From Tenacibaculum sp. 1_MG-2023 (GTDB lineage: Bacteria; Bacteroidota; Bacteroidia; Flavobacteriales; Flavobacteriaceae), in assembly GCF_030547425.1 (NCBI RefSeq), contig NZ_JAUORH010000005.1:110496-174495 (forward strand): a stretch of 64,000 nt of DNA, written 5' to 3'. Within the stretch, counting starts at the first letter, position 1. Every line of letters begins with the position of its first letter. The notes under the pieces are model-generated. The model searched no databases. It was given only the letters and a program-made list of their open reading frames with translations, and was not told where the DNA came from. The position numbers were made by a program, and so were the translations under genes. This document shows, piece by piece, positions 47,109 through 56,847 of this stretch.

Positions 47109-48443
47109 TTATAAAGAAGTACTATCAATTTTATACCAATAGTAGTTTGTTCCATCAAAACCACATTGTATTGTTATAGAAGAATTAATTCCTAACAAGG
47201 ATGTACCTAATGAACTCAATCCAGATCCTTTTATAGAGCCTCCGCCTATTATATTTAAATTTAAGGAGACTGAAAGTCCAATTAAAAGCCCATTACCCGC
47301 TCTATTAACAATCACTAATTTATTTCCTAGGTTACTACTGTTTGGTGTTGGTAATGTTATATCTTTTCCTAGTCCAAGATTTATTAGGCCTGTTTGTTCA
47401 ATTATTACTGTACCATCTGAATTATTAATAGTTGTGCTACTTGTTGGATTCTTTACAATTCTTATACTATTTAATCTTGCTAAATAAGAATTAATAGTTG
47501 CAATATTTGTTTGGTTAATTGTAGCTAAAACATTGTTTCCGGCAACATCTCCTGCTAAAGAAGAAGCTCCCATATCAACAGTTCCTCCATTAACTAAGCT
47601 AATGGTATTCCCACTTAAACTCAAATCTTGCGTATCTGAATCAACAACTCCCCATGTATTTCCATCACTAGTTTTATATAATATTCCCGAAACGGTATCT
47701 GTATAAACCTGACCTGCAATACCTGTAACTGTTCCATTAGGGTTTCCCACCCCTGATAAAGCAGCATCTTGCCCATCAGCTCCTGCTACTCCGGTGTCTC
47801 CTTTTAAAGAAGTAATAAAGTCCGTTTCGGTCCCTGTATTTCCGGCATCTAACCAGACTTGATAGGCCGATTTCCCATCGGTTCCTGATGACACTACTGA
47901 CTCCCATAAGGTTCCGTCTGAGCTATAAACCTCCCCAGAGTTAGTATCTACATATAAAGCGCCTGTAACTGGATCTATAGAGTTACTAATGGGCGATCCT
48001 TCTCCTGTTAGTAATTCATTATCGCCTAAAAGAGACGATAAATCAACTGACTGTGAACCTCCATTTTCTAACTCTATAGTTAGAGTATTAGAGCTGTTTA
48101 AAAAAAAACTTGTTATTTGTTGATTATCCGCTTGTGTAGCAATAAGATTTGAAGCTGTGGTTATATCTACTATTTTTTCCCACAGCATTCCATTCCAGTA
48201 ATAAAAACCTTTTCCTGAATTTTTATTCGTATTATAAACTAATAAGCTTTCATTAACAGTAACACTACTTACAGGTGAAGCTGTGCTTAAATTATCAATA
48301 TTTAATCTGGGTATTAATAAACCTTTTGTATTTGACTTAATCTCTAATTGGGCAGATAGATTAGGTGTTAAGGTTCCTATACCTACTTGTGCTGTAGTTG
48401 TTACACTTAAAATTAAGAGTACGAGGGTAGCTACTTTTTTCAT
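47109..48443 (-). CDS. Secreted adhesin-like protein with collagen-like segment
   Basis: The 444-residue protein has a signal peptide (MKKVATLVLLILSVTTTAQ) and begins VGIGTLTPNLSAQLEI, a motif common in Bacteroidetes tail-fibre-like surface proteins. Two copies of a 'GxLYxDTxSGxxYxxxDGxxW' unit lie near residues 157 and 242, the second next to Gly-x-y repeats (GDTGVAGADGQD) after SAYQVWLDAGNTGTETDF, a widespread adhesin/collagen-like motif. The C-terminal 100 residues are strand-rich and lack a clear type IX domain. The first in-frame ATG (48476) lies 11 codons earlier and is less likely. It is the first gene of the cassette with the gliding-CTD and SprF-type proteins and may be a surface fibre. 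Confidence 0.8.
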   Translation of the reverse strand: MKKVATLVLLILSVTTTAQVGIGTLTPNLSAQLEIKSNTKGLLIPRLNIDNLSTASPVSSVTVNESLLVYNTNKNSGKGFYYWNGMLWEKIVDITTASNLIATQADNQQITSFFLNSSNTLTIELENGGSQSVDLSSLLGDNELLTGEGSPISNSIDPVTGALYVDTNSGEVYSSDGTLWESVVSSGTDGKSAYQVWLDAGNTGTETDFITSLKGDTGVAGADGQDAALSGVGNPNGTVTGIAGQVYTDTVSGILYKTSDGNTWGVVDSDTQDLSLSGNTISLVNGGTVDMGASSLAGDVAGNNVLATINQTNIATINSYLARLNSIRIVKNPTSSTTINNSDGTVIIEQTGLINLGLGKDITLPTPNSSNLGNKLVIVNRAGNGLLIGLSVSLNLNIIGGGSIKGSGLSSLGTSLLGINSSITIQCGFDGTNYYWYKIDSTSL

Positions 48444-48798
48444 TATTTTCTTTGTTTGGGTGGGACTTCTTTGCAATCATGTATTACATTTAATTCAGTT
48501 TTATTAATAAATTAATTCTAATGTTTTTTTCGAGTAAATATGGGGGTTATATCAGCACTGTCTTCATAGCTAAAAGGCAATAGACTTGAAGAGACACCTA
48601 AACAAACTGATTTACAACACACTAACCTCTTACAATTTACTAAAAAAAAATGATTTTTACGAGTGCTAGTTTTAATTCACCTTAATTATCAGGTAAAGTC
48701 CCCTACCCTAGGAACAACTCTTTTTATGAGTGAAAATAATTCGAACTGTATAGTTATTTAAAATAGCTTGATAACTAAATAAAATAATTTTAAATAAC

Positions 48799-48832
48799 AA
48801 AAAAGCCTCACTATTTCTAGTGAAGCTTTAAG
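48799..48832 (-). terminator. Hairpin terminator reading on the minus strand
   Basis: AAAAGCCTCACTA and TAGTGAAGCTTT pair with one mismatch around loop TTTC; on the minus strand the stem is followed by TTTTTTG. It would end transcripts coming from the remnant gene at 48969-49262. The rest of 48477-48968 contains no gene that I can see. Confidence 0.7.
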
Positions 48833-48968
48833 TGAGCTTCCCGATACAATTTCCAAATCATTTTTTAGAAGATTTAGAAAAACCAGCAGAGAAAAGCGAA
48901 CCATAAACACCTAAACAACAATACATTCAATAAAAAAAATCTAATACTTAACAAAAATAAAATTAAGT

Positions 48969-49262
48969 CTAAAATTTTTGGTTCGAACTTTTTCCTACTT
49001 CTATTACTAATGGAGAAAAAATAAATAGATCATCGTAATCCCAGTCACACGAATAATAGACAGGTAGTCCTCTGGTGTCCCCATAATCCAATTTTTTCAC
49101 ATTTTTTCCTCCTGCATACCACAATTCCATATTATTAGATCTGAATATAGTAGGACGTTTTAAATTTTGTACGGCAGAAAGCCTAGCGATCCCTAATAAT
49201 GCAATAACGGAATAGGTTTCTCCAGTGTTTGGAGTTTTAAAAAAAACTATTCTCCATTTTTT
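48969..49262 (-). pseudogene. 5'-truncated remnant of a protein gene
   Basis: A minus-strand frame of about 95 codons reads as ordinary protein (for example WRIVFFKTPNTGETYSVIALL, then MELWYAGGKNVKKL and GLPVYYSCDWDYDDLFIFSP) and ends at TAG (48969-48971). It has no start codon at its upstream end, where a TAA cuts the frame at about 49268. The only ATG inside begins after half of it. The coding quality and a terminator 140 bases beyond suggest the 3' end of a once longer gene, perhaps of the same immunity-like class as the neighbours. Family unknown. Confidence 0.45.
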
Positions 49263-49298
49263 TTATTTGTTACAAACAAAAGTAAGACCTTACCATTT

Positions 49299-49343
49299 CC
49301 CTATAAACAGGGATATACAGATTAATTAATTGTTTCATTTTTG
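49299..49343 (+). promoter_or_regulatory. Shared promoter: CCCT-N6-AGGG palindrome and -7 element, site 1
   Basis: CCCTATAAACAGGG (49299-49312) is followed, 24 bases on, by CATTTTTG, close to the Bacteroidetes -7 consensus TAnnTTTG. The same 45-base layout recurs at 54896 and 61873. It points to an activator-dependent promoter for the 450-residue protein gene. Confidence 0.7.
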
Positions 49344-49368
49344 TTGTTCAAATTAAATGATTGGTTTA

Positions 49369-50721
49369 ATGGACACAAAAAAAAAACACTTAAATTCGTT
49401 ACATAGTATTTGTAAACTTCTTTTTAAATCACAGTTTACCCCAGATGTAATGAGTGACTTAGAAGCCATTTTTTATAACAGAAAAAAATGTACTCTTGAA
49501 TTAGAGTACCCAGACTGGGAACATACAACTACTGAAAAAATCACTTTTTTTATTACAGAAAAGCTTGAAGCATTAGAGCTGATTTATGTAAATGACTATG
49601 CGTTTGATTATTTTGATGCGCTAGATATTTACACCTTTTTTCATCAAGAAGAAATACCCTATCCTGATGACGAATATGACCAAGAACCTGATGAAAGTGA
49701 TGTTTATAATTACCTAAATTCATTGTTTAAAAAACACCACCAAAAAGTATTGATTATAGATACAAATGCTGACGATTTTATATTTTTACCCATAGCTTTT
49801 AGTGATATAACCAAACTGAACAGCTTATGCTTACAACAACCTTATTTTAAGGTGTCTGATGTTATAGAAGACACCTCTATCCCTGTAAAAGACGCCTTTG
49901 AACTACTCCCACTACTCTACCATGAAAAACAGGATAAAGTGCCTAGAATTTTTACAGACCGGTCTATTAGCTATAACAACTTTTTTAGAATTTTAAACAG
50001 TTACCTCTTAAAAAACCGTACTAGTTACTGGTTTTATAATAATTTAGAAGAACAGGTAGAAATTTTGAAGGACGATAAAGACGAATTTAGAAGTCCATTA
50101 AAACGACTTTTTAGCAAACCTAAAAAAACCTACTTAATAGAAATCAAAAACAAGGATGAAGAAAGTTCACTTTTATGGGACGGAAACAAGACGAATGAAC
50201 TTTTTATACAATATACCCTAGCCACTGATAGCCAATATAAACAACAAGAAACACAGCAACATTTTATCAATAATAGCAATTACAATAGTTTGCTCTTAAA
50301 ACCAGATAATCCGTTACAGCTCATATGGGAACGCACCTTAAGAGGACTAGAAAATTTAGAGTTTTATTACCCACAAATAGATTCTAAAAAACTTCGTAAA
50401 ATTATAAGCGACGATAGGTTTGCTACTTGCTCATATGAAGAAGCACATAGATTCCCTAACCAACCTTTTGAGTTTTATGTACGTCATCTTAATCAAGAAA
50501 ATGTAAAAGAAGACATACTGCCAATGTTAGGCATAAAAGTAGGTCTTGATATGTTTTATTACAAATCATATTCAGCAGATTATCTGGTGTTCTTTTCAAA
50601 AGAAAACGATGAGATGGAACTTATTTTAAGCAATCAGTCCGAACGCTATTTTTGGGCTGTAAAACTGTTTAACGAACTTTACAACAACCTCTATGCGAAT
50701 AACATCGCAATATTAAATTAA
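49369..50721 (+). CDS. Hypothetical protein, about 450 aa
   Basis: The protein is soluble, acidic and aromatic-rich, with no signal peptide or membrane segment. It has acidic clusters (YPDDEYDQEPDESD near 100) and regular strand/helix alternation, as in large cytoplasmic immunity-like proteins, but no motif I can name. An ATG four codons earlier (49357) lies only 14 bases after the -7 element; the ATG at 49369 leaves a more usual leader, so it is preferred. It begins the plus-strand run of immunity/accessory-like genes. A small hairpin (GCCCATAATGGGC, 50751-50763) follows the stop and may end the transcript. Confidence 0.7.
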   Translation: MDTKKKHLNSLHSICKLLFKSQFTPDVMSDLEAIFYNRKKCTLELEYPDWEHTTTEKITFFITEKLEALELIYVNDYAFDYFDALDIYTFFHQEEIPYPDDEYDQEPDESDVYNYLNSLFKKHHQKVLIIDTNADDFIFLPIAFSDITKLNSLCLQQPYFKVSDVIEDTSIPVKDAFELLPLLYHEKQDKVPRIFTDRSISYNNFFRILNSYLLKNRTSYWFYNNLEEQVEILKDDKDEFRSPLKRLFSKPKKTYLIEIKNKDEESSLLWDGNKTNELFIQYTLATDSQYKQQETQQHFINNSNYNSLLLKPDNPLQLIWERTLRGLENLEFYYPQIDSKKLRKIISDDRFATCSYEEAHRFPNQPFEFYVRHLNQENVKEDILPMLGIKVGLDMFYYKSYSADYLVFFSKENDEMELILSNQSERYFWAVKLFNELYNNLYANNIAILN

Positions 50722-50915
50722 CTGTTTATTTTGAATCTACATATATGAAAGCCCATAATGGGCATTTAAAAAAGAATAACCAATATAAACAACTCAAAAT
50801 AAATGGTTTAATAATTTTTTATATTAATGAAATGAGCCATAACAAATCTTGATACCAACCGATATGTTCAATGGCGAATTCCATCTGACCATAAAAAACA
50901 AATAAATATTAACAG

Positions 50916-53606
50916 ATGAAATTACCTATAACAACCCTACTAATAACGCTTTTTACTGTCACCGTTTTTGCACAACAAGATACTATATGGTTTAATGGTA
51001 GTTGGGATAAAACCACAAAAGACAAAGCCCACTTTTACAGATTACACGCAAAAAAAGAAAAACGCAACCTATACCGCATAAATGACTACTATATAAACGG
51101 TAAACTACAAATGACGGGACTTTCAAAATTTAAAGATTCTGTGCATTTAGAAGGTACTGCTACTTGGTACCGATCTGATGGTAAAATAATGCAAATGCAA
51201 ACCTATAAAAACAACAAGCTAAACGGTGTAAGTACCTATTATAGATATGATGATTGTGACGATAGCAATACTAATGAAACAATAGCTGGAGTTGAATATG
51301 TTAAAGAAACTGGTGCTGATGATTACTGCATTTATAGCGTCCGTGAGATTACTTATAAAGATAACCATCACATAAAAGAAATACTATACGATACCAATAA
51401 AAAAGGTGCACGCAAAGAATATTACTATAAAAAAGGACACATCTATAAAAAAATGTATTACGATACTAACGGTAAGCTATTAGGCACCTATCATTTACCA
51501 ATAAATGGCAAAGCACATGGCATAAGGGTTATCTATTATAATAAACCCATGCGTCCTAAAGAAATAATAGCCGTTAAAGATGATTACCCTATGTACGCTC
51601 ACGCCTATTATCCTAGCGGAAAAACCCGCAGCAGTTTTGACACCATTCAAAAAGTTAAAACCTATTATGATGAAAAAGGCAAAGTCATGGGCAAACTGCA
51701 ATATGAAGGTGAGCTGGACAAATTACTTTATTATCACGGAAAACGCTATACATTCTATCCTGACGGAAAAACAATTGAAAAAATTGAAACGTACGATAGT
51801 GAATATCTTATAAAAGACGAAGAGTATAATGGTGGCGTATTAATACGTGAAAATTTTTATGACGATTTCGAGATTACAAGAACAATTAGCTATACGGACG
51901 ATGGCAAGAAAATAGGGGAATTCACAAAAAATAACAACGAATTAAATGGTACCATTCGTAATAAATACAATCAAATCATCACCTATAAAAATAACATTCC
52001 TATAAAGGCAACCATACCTTACATAAACTCTAGAAAGTTATTCTCTACCTTAAAAGATTCTGTAATTACCTACCACGACACGCTTGGTACCCCCATAACT
52101 ACCTTAAAAGTACACTTAAGAAGAGGTGAGTTTATTCCAGACAGACTAGAAACTGGCCAATACGTACCAATACCTATTGAAGGAACCTTGGTGACTCCAG
52201 ACCTTAATCAACGTATTGCAGGTAAAACAACCTTTAAAAACTATAAAAAAACACAAAAAACAACTTTTGATTATATAAAAGATAAGCGTTTTAAGCAGCA
52301 TATACGCTATAACGAAAACGAAGAACCCCTAAAACACACGTTTTATTTTAGCAATGGCAACAAACAATATGAACTGTTTTTTAATCCTGCTACTGGAAAA
52401 AAAGAAAAAGGCATCTTTTTTAATAAAAATGGCGATAAAATTTCAGAATTCAACTACCAAACCAAAACAGGTACGTTCTATGAATTTTATGAAAATTCTG
52501 ATGCTATTAAAGAAGTTAGCACGCAAAAAAACGGACAATTCATCGCTGGAAGACGGTATCAGCGTGTGTATGACAGCAACCTCAAAGCGTACAAAAGTGT
52601 ACTTCGAGAAGATGTTACTGCCAATGGCGAATCAATATTTTACTCCAAAAAAGGCACTGTTATAGCTAAAGCCCCATTTAAAAATGGAAAACCATGGTCT
52701 GGTGTGGTGTACGATTATAAAAACAACAGAAAAACCCAAGTAAAAGATGGAAAAAAACACGGTGAATATGTAGATTATACAGGTGATGAAAAAACCATCC
52801 GCGAACAAGGCTATTATGAAAATGGAGAAAAACACGGAAAATTTATTACATGGAGAAGTGTTAGAACTTCTTATAAGTCAAAAAAAGTCAAGCAAAAAGA
52901 AGAAAACTACAAACATGGCAAACGTGATGGATACACCATTAAATACAACAAACAAGGCAAAGAAATTTCTAAGGTGTTATACAAAAATGGTAAACGTGAA
53001 GGCTATTCAACAAGCTACAATGTGAAAACCAATAAAACCTATCGTCTACTCTATAAAAACGACAAGCCTTTTGAAGGTGTTACTGTTAATAGGTTTAACG
53101 ATGAAAAGGTATATAAAAACGGGAGTATTGTTAAAGAAACAAACCATACAGATGTAGAAACACATAACAACACCTACCAAACTATTAAAACCATTACCAT
53201 CCATAAAGATAAAGCAACAAAACAGGTTACTGTTTATGATTTAAAAAACAATAAATTGCTTTCATATACCGAAATTTACGATCAACTTCAAGGGGAAGTT
53301 ATTCAGTATCGCAACAATAAGCCCAAATACAAAGCTGTATTTAAAGACGGAGAATTACAAGAAGGCACCATTTGGATAAAAAGCTATAGCAGATTTCCAT
53401 CGGAGAAATATTTTCAATTAAACAAACAAAACCATTCCATTTCTCTTAAAACATTCAACGAGAATCTACAACTGTTGTTTAATGCAGAGATTAATCCAAG
53501 TCTTTATAAAGATTATAAAGAGCGGGTATTACCGTTTAGAGGTTATTATTTAGAAGTTAGAGGAAGTAACCTTTTAAACATAGGCATTTACAAAAACATT
53601 AAGTAA
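50916..53606 (+). CDS. Secreted YwqK/MORN-repeat protein
   Basis: The 896-residue protein has a signal peptide (ending VTVFAQQ) and about twenty MORN-variant repeats of the YwqK type, seen as YKNNKLNGVSTYY, YENGEKHGKFITW, YKHGKRDGYTIKY and YKNGKREGYSTSY. These repeats form beta-meander surfaces for protein contact. YwqK-family genes are often called antitoxins because one lies beside a Bacillus toxin gene, but here the signal peptide means it acts outside the cytoplasm. The next gene (274 aa, SUKH-like/TPR) begins 10 bases after the stop, so they are probably co-transcribed. A role in binding a secreted toxin or envelope component is only inference. Confidence 0.8.
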   Translation: MKLPITTLLITLFTVTVFAQQDTIWFNGSWDKTTKDKAHFYRLHAKKEKRNLYRINDYYINGKLQMTGLSKFKDSVHLEGTATWYRSDGKIMQMQTYKNNKLNGVSTYYRYDDCDDSNTNETIAGVEYVKETGADDYCIYSVREITYKDNHHIKEILYDTNKKGARKEYYYKKGHIYKKMYYDTNGKLLGTYHLPINGKAHGIRVIYYNKPMRPKEIIAVKDDYPMYAHAYYPSGKTRSSFDTIQKVKTYYDEKGKVMGKLQYEGELDKLLYYHGKRYTFYPDGKTIEKIETYDSEYLIKDEEYNGGVLIRENFYDDFEITRTISYTDDGKKIGEFTKNNNELNGTIRNKYNQIITYKNNIPIKATIPYINSRKLFSTLKDSVITYHDTLGTPITTLKVHLRRGEFIPDRLETGQYVPIPIEGTLVTPDLNQRIAGKTTFKNYKKTQKTTFDYIKDKRFKQHIRYNENEEPLKHTFYFSNGNKQYELFFNPATGKKEKGIFFNKNGDKISEFNYQTKTGTFYEFYENSDAIKEVSTQKNGQFIAGRRYQRVYDSNLKAYKSVLREDVTANGESIFYSKKGTVIAKAPFKNGKPWSGVVYDYKNNRKTQVKDGKKHGEYVDYTGDEKTIREQGYYENGEKHGKFITWRSVRTSYKSKKVKQKEENYKHGKRDGYTIKYNKQGKEISKVLYKNGKREGYSTSYNVKTNKTYRLLYKNDKPFEGVTVNRFNDEKVYKNGSIVKETNHTDVETHNNTYQTIKTITIHKDKATKQVTVYDLKNNKLLSYTEIYDQLQGEVIQYRNNKPKYKAVFKDGELQEGTIWIKSYSRFPSEKYFQLNKQNHSISLKTFNENLQLLFNAEINPSLYKDYKERVLPFRGYYLEVRGSNLLNIGIYKNIK

Positions 53607-53616
53607 CTCCAATACC

Positions 53617-54441
53617 ATGAAGCTACCTGAGAATATTGATAAGATTACTTTAATTGAGGATAAAGAGATAGGTCCTTTCCCTCCAAATGGTTTTCAAAAA
53701 TTTGAAGAAGCCAGCTTTGGCAATGGTGATTATTTTGGCTTGTATTGGGAATTTGGAAAAGAACATCAAGAACCAATTATTTGTGAAATACTACATGATG
53801 AAGGTATCATAATGCCAAGGTTTTCTGGCTTGAATAAATTTTTAGAATGGTATCAGTTAAACGATTATGACTGGGGAGAAGACGAAATAGATGATGACGC
53901 CTTTGTTCTAAATCTCATAAAAAAAGGCGGTAATCAATTAAAACAAAGTCAAACCAAACAAGCATTGGCATATTACAAACAAAGCACTGATGTTTTTGGT
54001 GAATACAGTGAGAACTGGTATAAATTAGCCTTATTACATGAAAAAGATGGTAATCAACTAGAGTTTCAAAAAAGTATCATAAATGCTATTTTTTCTAACT
54101 GGGCAATACAGCATCCATCAGAAAATGCCTTATATACGCTTAAAAACATACATCCTGTTGGTGCGCTAAAACAGCATCCGTTAATTAAAAACAGAAATAT
54201 TTTTGACCTTCATTTTGGGGGCGTGAAAGAAAATAAAATTTATACGATAATTAGCGAAATCCTCTCGGAACTCAACGTCATAGAAGACATTGACAAAGCC
54301 TTAATTATGGAACAAAATTACGCCCTGATGATGAATAGAGAAACAACATCTTTTCAAGAAAGGTATCATTTTAATTTAGAGCAATGGCAAAGCGATTTTA
54401 AGCAAAAAACAAACCACCGGTTAAAACTAAAACAAAAGTAG
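53617..54441 (+). CDS. SUKH-like N-terminal domain plus TPR protein
   Basis: The 274-residue cytoplasmic protein starts with a region resembling SMI1/KNR4-like (SUKH) proteins: FGNGDYFGLYWEFGKE near 34-49, CEILHDEGIIMPRFSGL and the Glu/Asp-rich end of the domain. A tetratricopeptide-like stretch (ALAYYKQSTDVFGEYSENWYKLALLHEKDG, about 125-155) follows. SUKH proteins commonly serve as immunity proteins in polymorphic toxin systems. There is no toxin gene beside it. It lies 10 bases after the YwqK-type gene, suggesting one operon. Confidence 0.7.
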   Translation: MKLPENIDKITLIEDKEIGPFPPNGFQKFEEASFGNGDYFGLYWEFGKEHQEPIICEILHDEGIIMPRFSGLNKFLEWYQLNDYDWGEDEIDDDAFVLNLIKKGGNQLKQSQTKQALAYYKQSTDVFGEYSENWYKLALLHEKDGNQLEFQKSIINAIFSNWAIQHPSENALYTLKNIHPVGALKQHPLIKNRNIFDLHFGGVKENKIYTIISEILSELNVIEDIDKALIMEQNYALMMNRETTSFQERYHFNLEQWQSDFKQKTNHRLKLKQK

Positions 54442-54494
54442 CGATAAAGCTTTAAGCAATCACAGAAACAAGGGCTTCAAAAAATTAAGAAAAA

Positions 54495-54734
54495 GTGATT
54501 ACAGCAACCGACAAAGCATATCAAAACACAAAACGCATCAAACTAGGAATAAGCAAGATAGTTTATAATTTAAAACAGCTCGCCTATTGGATCTCTAAAA
54601 CCTATTGTGTAGATATGCTGAATATTCAAGAATCTCTTATGAGCCATAACAACAAAAACGAATTTAGAGATTTTCACAAAAAAGCCATTGAAATTTATAT
54701 ACGTAATAAAAACACATTGCCCAATAATATATAA
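54495..54734 (+). CDS. Small hypothetical protein (79 aa), GTG start
   Basis: A short frame from GTG encodes a basic, mainly helical peptide without recognised motif. Upstream bases include AAGAAAAA, but the start is weak. It sits in the spacer after the SUKH/TPR gene and could be a fragment of a decayed gene. I keep it at low confidence. Confidence 0.3.
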   Translation: MITATDKAYQNTKRIKLGISKIVYNLKQLAYWISKTYCVDMLNIQESLMSHNNKNEFRDFHKKAIEIYIRNKNTLPNNI

Positions 54735-54895
54735 CCGCAATTATGGCAAATTCAATCATGTTCGAATCCACTCAAATTGAAGTTTCTAAAGTCAATACTT
54801 AACTCAAAGCACTATCTTTAATCCTGTAACTGACGATTATATGAGATTAACTTATGCCTACATACACCTATATTTCTAAAAGCTTTATATAATAT

Positions 54896-54940
54896 CCCTG
54901 TTTTCAGGGAATCATATCTAACCTGATACTTTTATTTTTG
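54896..54940 (+). promoter_or_regulatory. Shared promoter: CCCT-N6-AGGG palindrome and -7 element, site 2
   Basis: CCCTGTTTTCAGGG (54896-54909) is followed exactly 24 bases later by TATTTTTG (54933-54940), a full match to TAnnTTTG. It is the best of the three sites. It decides the gene start: the frame's first ATG (54938) lies inside the -7 element, so 54965 must be used. Confidence 0.78.
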
Positions 54941-54964
54941 GTTGATAATACAAACCAGTTAAAA

Positions 54965-55699
54965 ATGAAAAGACTTACTCTTTTTTTAATCTCACTTACG
55001 TTGCTTGCATGCAGTGACGACAACTCAATAAAAAAACTGAACACACATTTAGAAGGTGATCTTGAAATCCGATCTTTAAAAGATTTAAGCACTCCAAAAA
55101 CCAAAGCATTAAAGACTATAAATGGTAATTTAATTATAAAAAACACCTATGAAATTACAGATTTAAGAGCGCTAGAAAACCTAGAAGAAGTAAATGGCAT
55201 TATCATAAACAACAACCACAATTTAAAGTCTTTAGAGGGTTTAGAAAATATTCAGAAGGTAGATTTTATATCAATTAAGGATAATATTGAACTAACCTCT
55301 ATTTCAGGTCTTGACAATGTATCACTGGTTTTAACAAACGTTAATATTATCAATAATGACAGCTTAACTTCATTTACAGGTCTCAATGGATTAACAATAA
55401 TTAAAGGGCAATTATTTATAAACGACAATAAGAATTTAATTGATTTATCTGGATTGGAAAACTTAACAGAAACTTCTAAATTATTGGTGTTAAATAATAT
55501 TAACTTAAAAAATCTTAACGGCATAAATAGCCTTGAAAACGCCTCTGTAATTGATGTGGTTTCTAACAATTCGCTTACTAATTTCTGTGCTTTAACAAGC
55601 TTTGCGCAAGAAAATCAAAATTCAACATCATTTAGGACAAAATTTAATGGTTACAACCCAACATTTGAAAATTTAAAAAATGGCAACTGTTCAGAATAA
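54965..55699 (+). CDS. Lipoprotein with L-domain-like leucine-rich repeats
   Basis: This 244-residue lipoprotein has a signal with lipobox TLLAC (Cys near residue 16). Repeats of about 22-24 residues follow, with the pattern 'L.NL..V.G.I.I..N..L.SL.GL.N' (for example LKSLEGLENIQKVDF, LTSFTGLNGLTIIKG, LIDLSGLENLTETSK), as in receptor L-domain-like surface proteins. The end is NFCALTSFAQ with a capping segment. It should stand on the cell envelope and bind a partner. The strong shared promoter directly precedes it. It starts a run with another lipoprotein gene 45 bases downstream. Confidence 0.75.
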   Translation: MKRLTLFLISLTLLACSDDNSIKKLNTHLEGDLEIRSLKDLSTPKTKALKTINGNLIIKNTYEITDLRALENLEEVNGIIINNNHNLKSLEGLENIQKVDFISIKDNIELTSISGLDNVSLVLTNVNIINNDSLTSFTGLNGLTIIKGQLFINDNKNLIDLSGLENLTETSKLLVLNNINLKNLNGINSLENASVIDVVSNNSLTNFCALTSFAQENQNSTSFRTKFNGYNPTFENLKNGNCSE

Positions 55700-55744
55700 G
55701 GACGCTATTTAACAACATATAATTTTAAAACAAACCGATTCACA

Positions 55745-56620
55745 ATGAAAAGTTTTATAAATCAATTATTACCCCTTTTACTGCTTTTTACAACAGTAAT
55801 AACTTGTAAAGATGTTAATAACAAAAGTAACGAAGCAAAAAACACCATTTCTGTATCACAATTAAACACTATAAAAGGTAATTATACTCTTACAATAGAG
55901 AGGAAAGAAGGTACAGGTGAAACATATATATCTTCATACAATCCCTCTATTATCAATCATGAATTAAATTTAGAAATCGCTAAAAACAAGACCAACAGAT
56001 ATACTGTAAAGCTAAATGAGTTTTCCATACAAGTACCTTCTCCCATTTGTACATTTGTTTATGACAGCCGCATAGATACCACAGGGAATACCAAAGGCTC
56101 TTTTGGAAAAGTGTATTTTAAAAAAGAGAAACAAGAAAAGTTAAACAAGTGGTTAGCACATTACAAAAAACTCAAAGACACACAATTTCTATTTGAAAGA
56201 ACAGCCGATGGTACCTTTAAATTTTTATCGGGAGAAATTCCTTGGAAGGATTACAAAAACAAAGTAAACTTACGACATGGAGACCCTATTCTGGAGTTAA
56301 AAACTTACATCAATCCTAAATATTTAACTATGGTTTTAAACCAAACCTTTAACTATGCAGAAGGACGTTTAACACCTAACACACTTATAAAAAAGGATGG
56401 TGCTACCATTCAATTAAACACCAATAGTTCATGGGAAGAACACGAATTATTTCAACAAAGAAAAGAAAGTAACTATACTATTACTGCAAGAGCTTATTTA
56501 ACGAAAACAGATGCTCAATGGATTAGAAGCAATATTTTAGAAACCAAGCTTACCCCACACCGCGCAAATGGCATAAACAATATTGCCATGACCACTACAA
56601 TAGTTCAAAAAAAGGAGTAA
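55745..56620 (+). CDS. Hypothetical lipoprotein (291 aa)
   Basis: A signal peptide with a long leucine run (LLPLLLLFTTVITC) ends in a likely lipid-modified Cys near residue 21. The mature part is hydrophilic, strand-rich and has no recognised motif. It follows the L-domain lipoprotein by 45 bases on the same strand and is probably co-transcribed. After the stop, 56621-56847 shows no gene. Function unknown. Confidence 0.65.
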   Translation: MKSFINQLLPLLLLFTTVITCKDVNNKSNEAKNTISVSQLNTIKGNYTLTIERKEGTGETYISSYNPSIINHELNLEIAKNKTNRYTVKLNEFSIQVPSPICTFVYDSRIDTTGNTKGSFGKVYFKKEKQEKLNKWLAHYKKLKDTQFLFERTADGTFKFLSGEIPWKDYKNKVNLRHGDPILELKTYINPKYLTMVLNQTFNYAEGRLTPNTLIKKDGATIQLNTNSSWEEHELFQQRKESNYTITARAYLTKTDAQWIRSNILETKLTPHRANGINNIAMTTTIVQKKE

Positions 56621-56847
56621 GCCATCTCAGTGCAAGCACACGAGCCATGTATAGAAATTTGATTTTGATTTTAGGGCAAGCCTCGGAGCCTTCAAATCTC
56701 GATTATCGAGTAAAATACAATAACAGAATAGACATTTTTGATAGCTTTTTTAGCTTACAATAATAAATGAGCCAAATTACCATAACCTTGTGAGAAGATT
56801 GTAAAAGCTTATTCCTCGGCTTAATCATTAAATAAAACCAAGACCCT

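Noticed and set aside
50751..50763. GCCCATAATGGGC hairpin as a firm terminator
   Set aside because: Only a 5-bp stem and no T run; kept as a remark in the upstream gene entry only.
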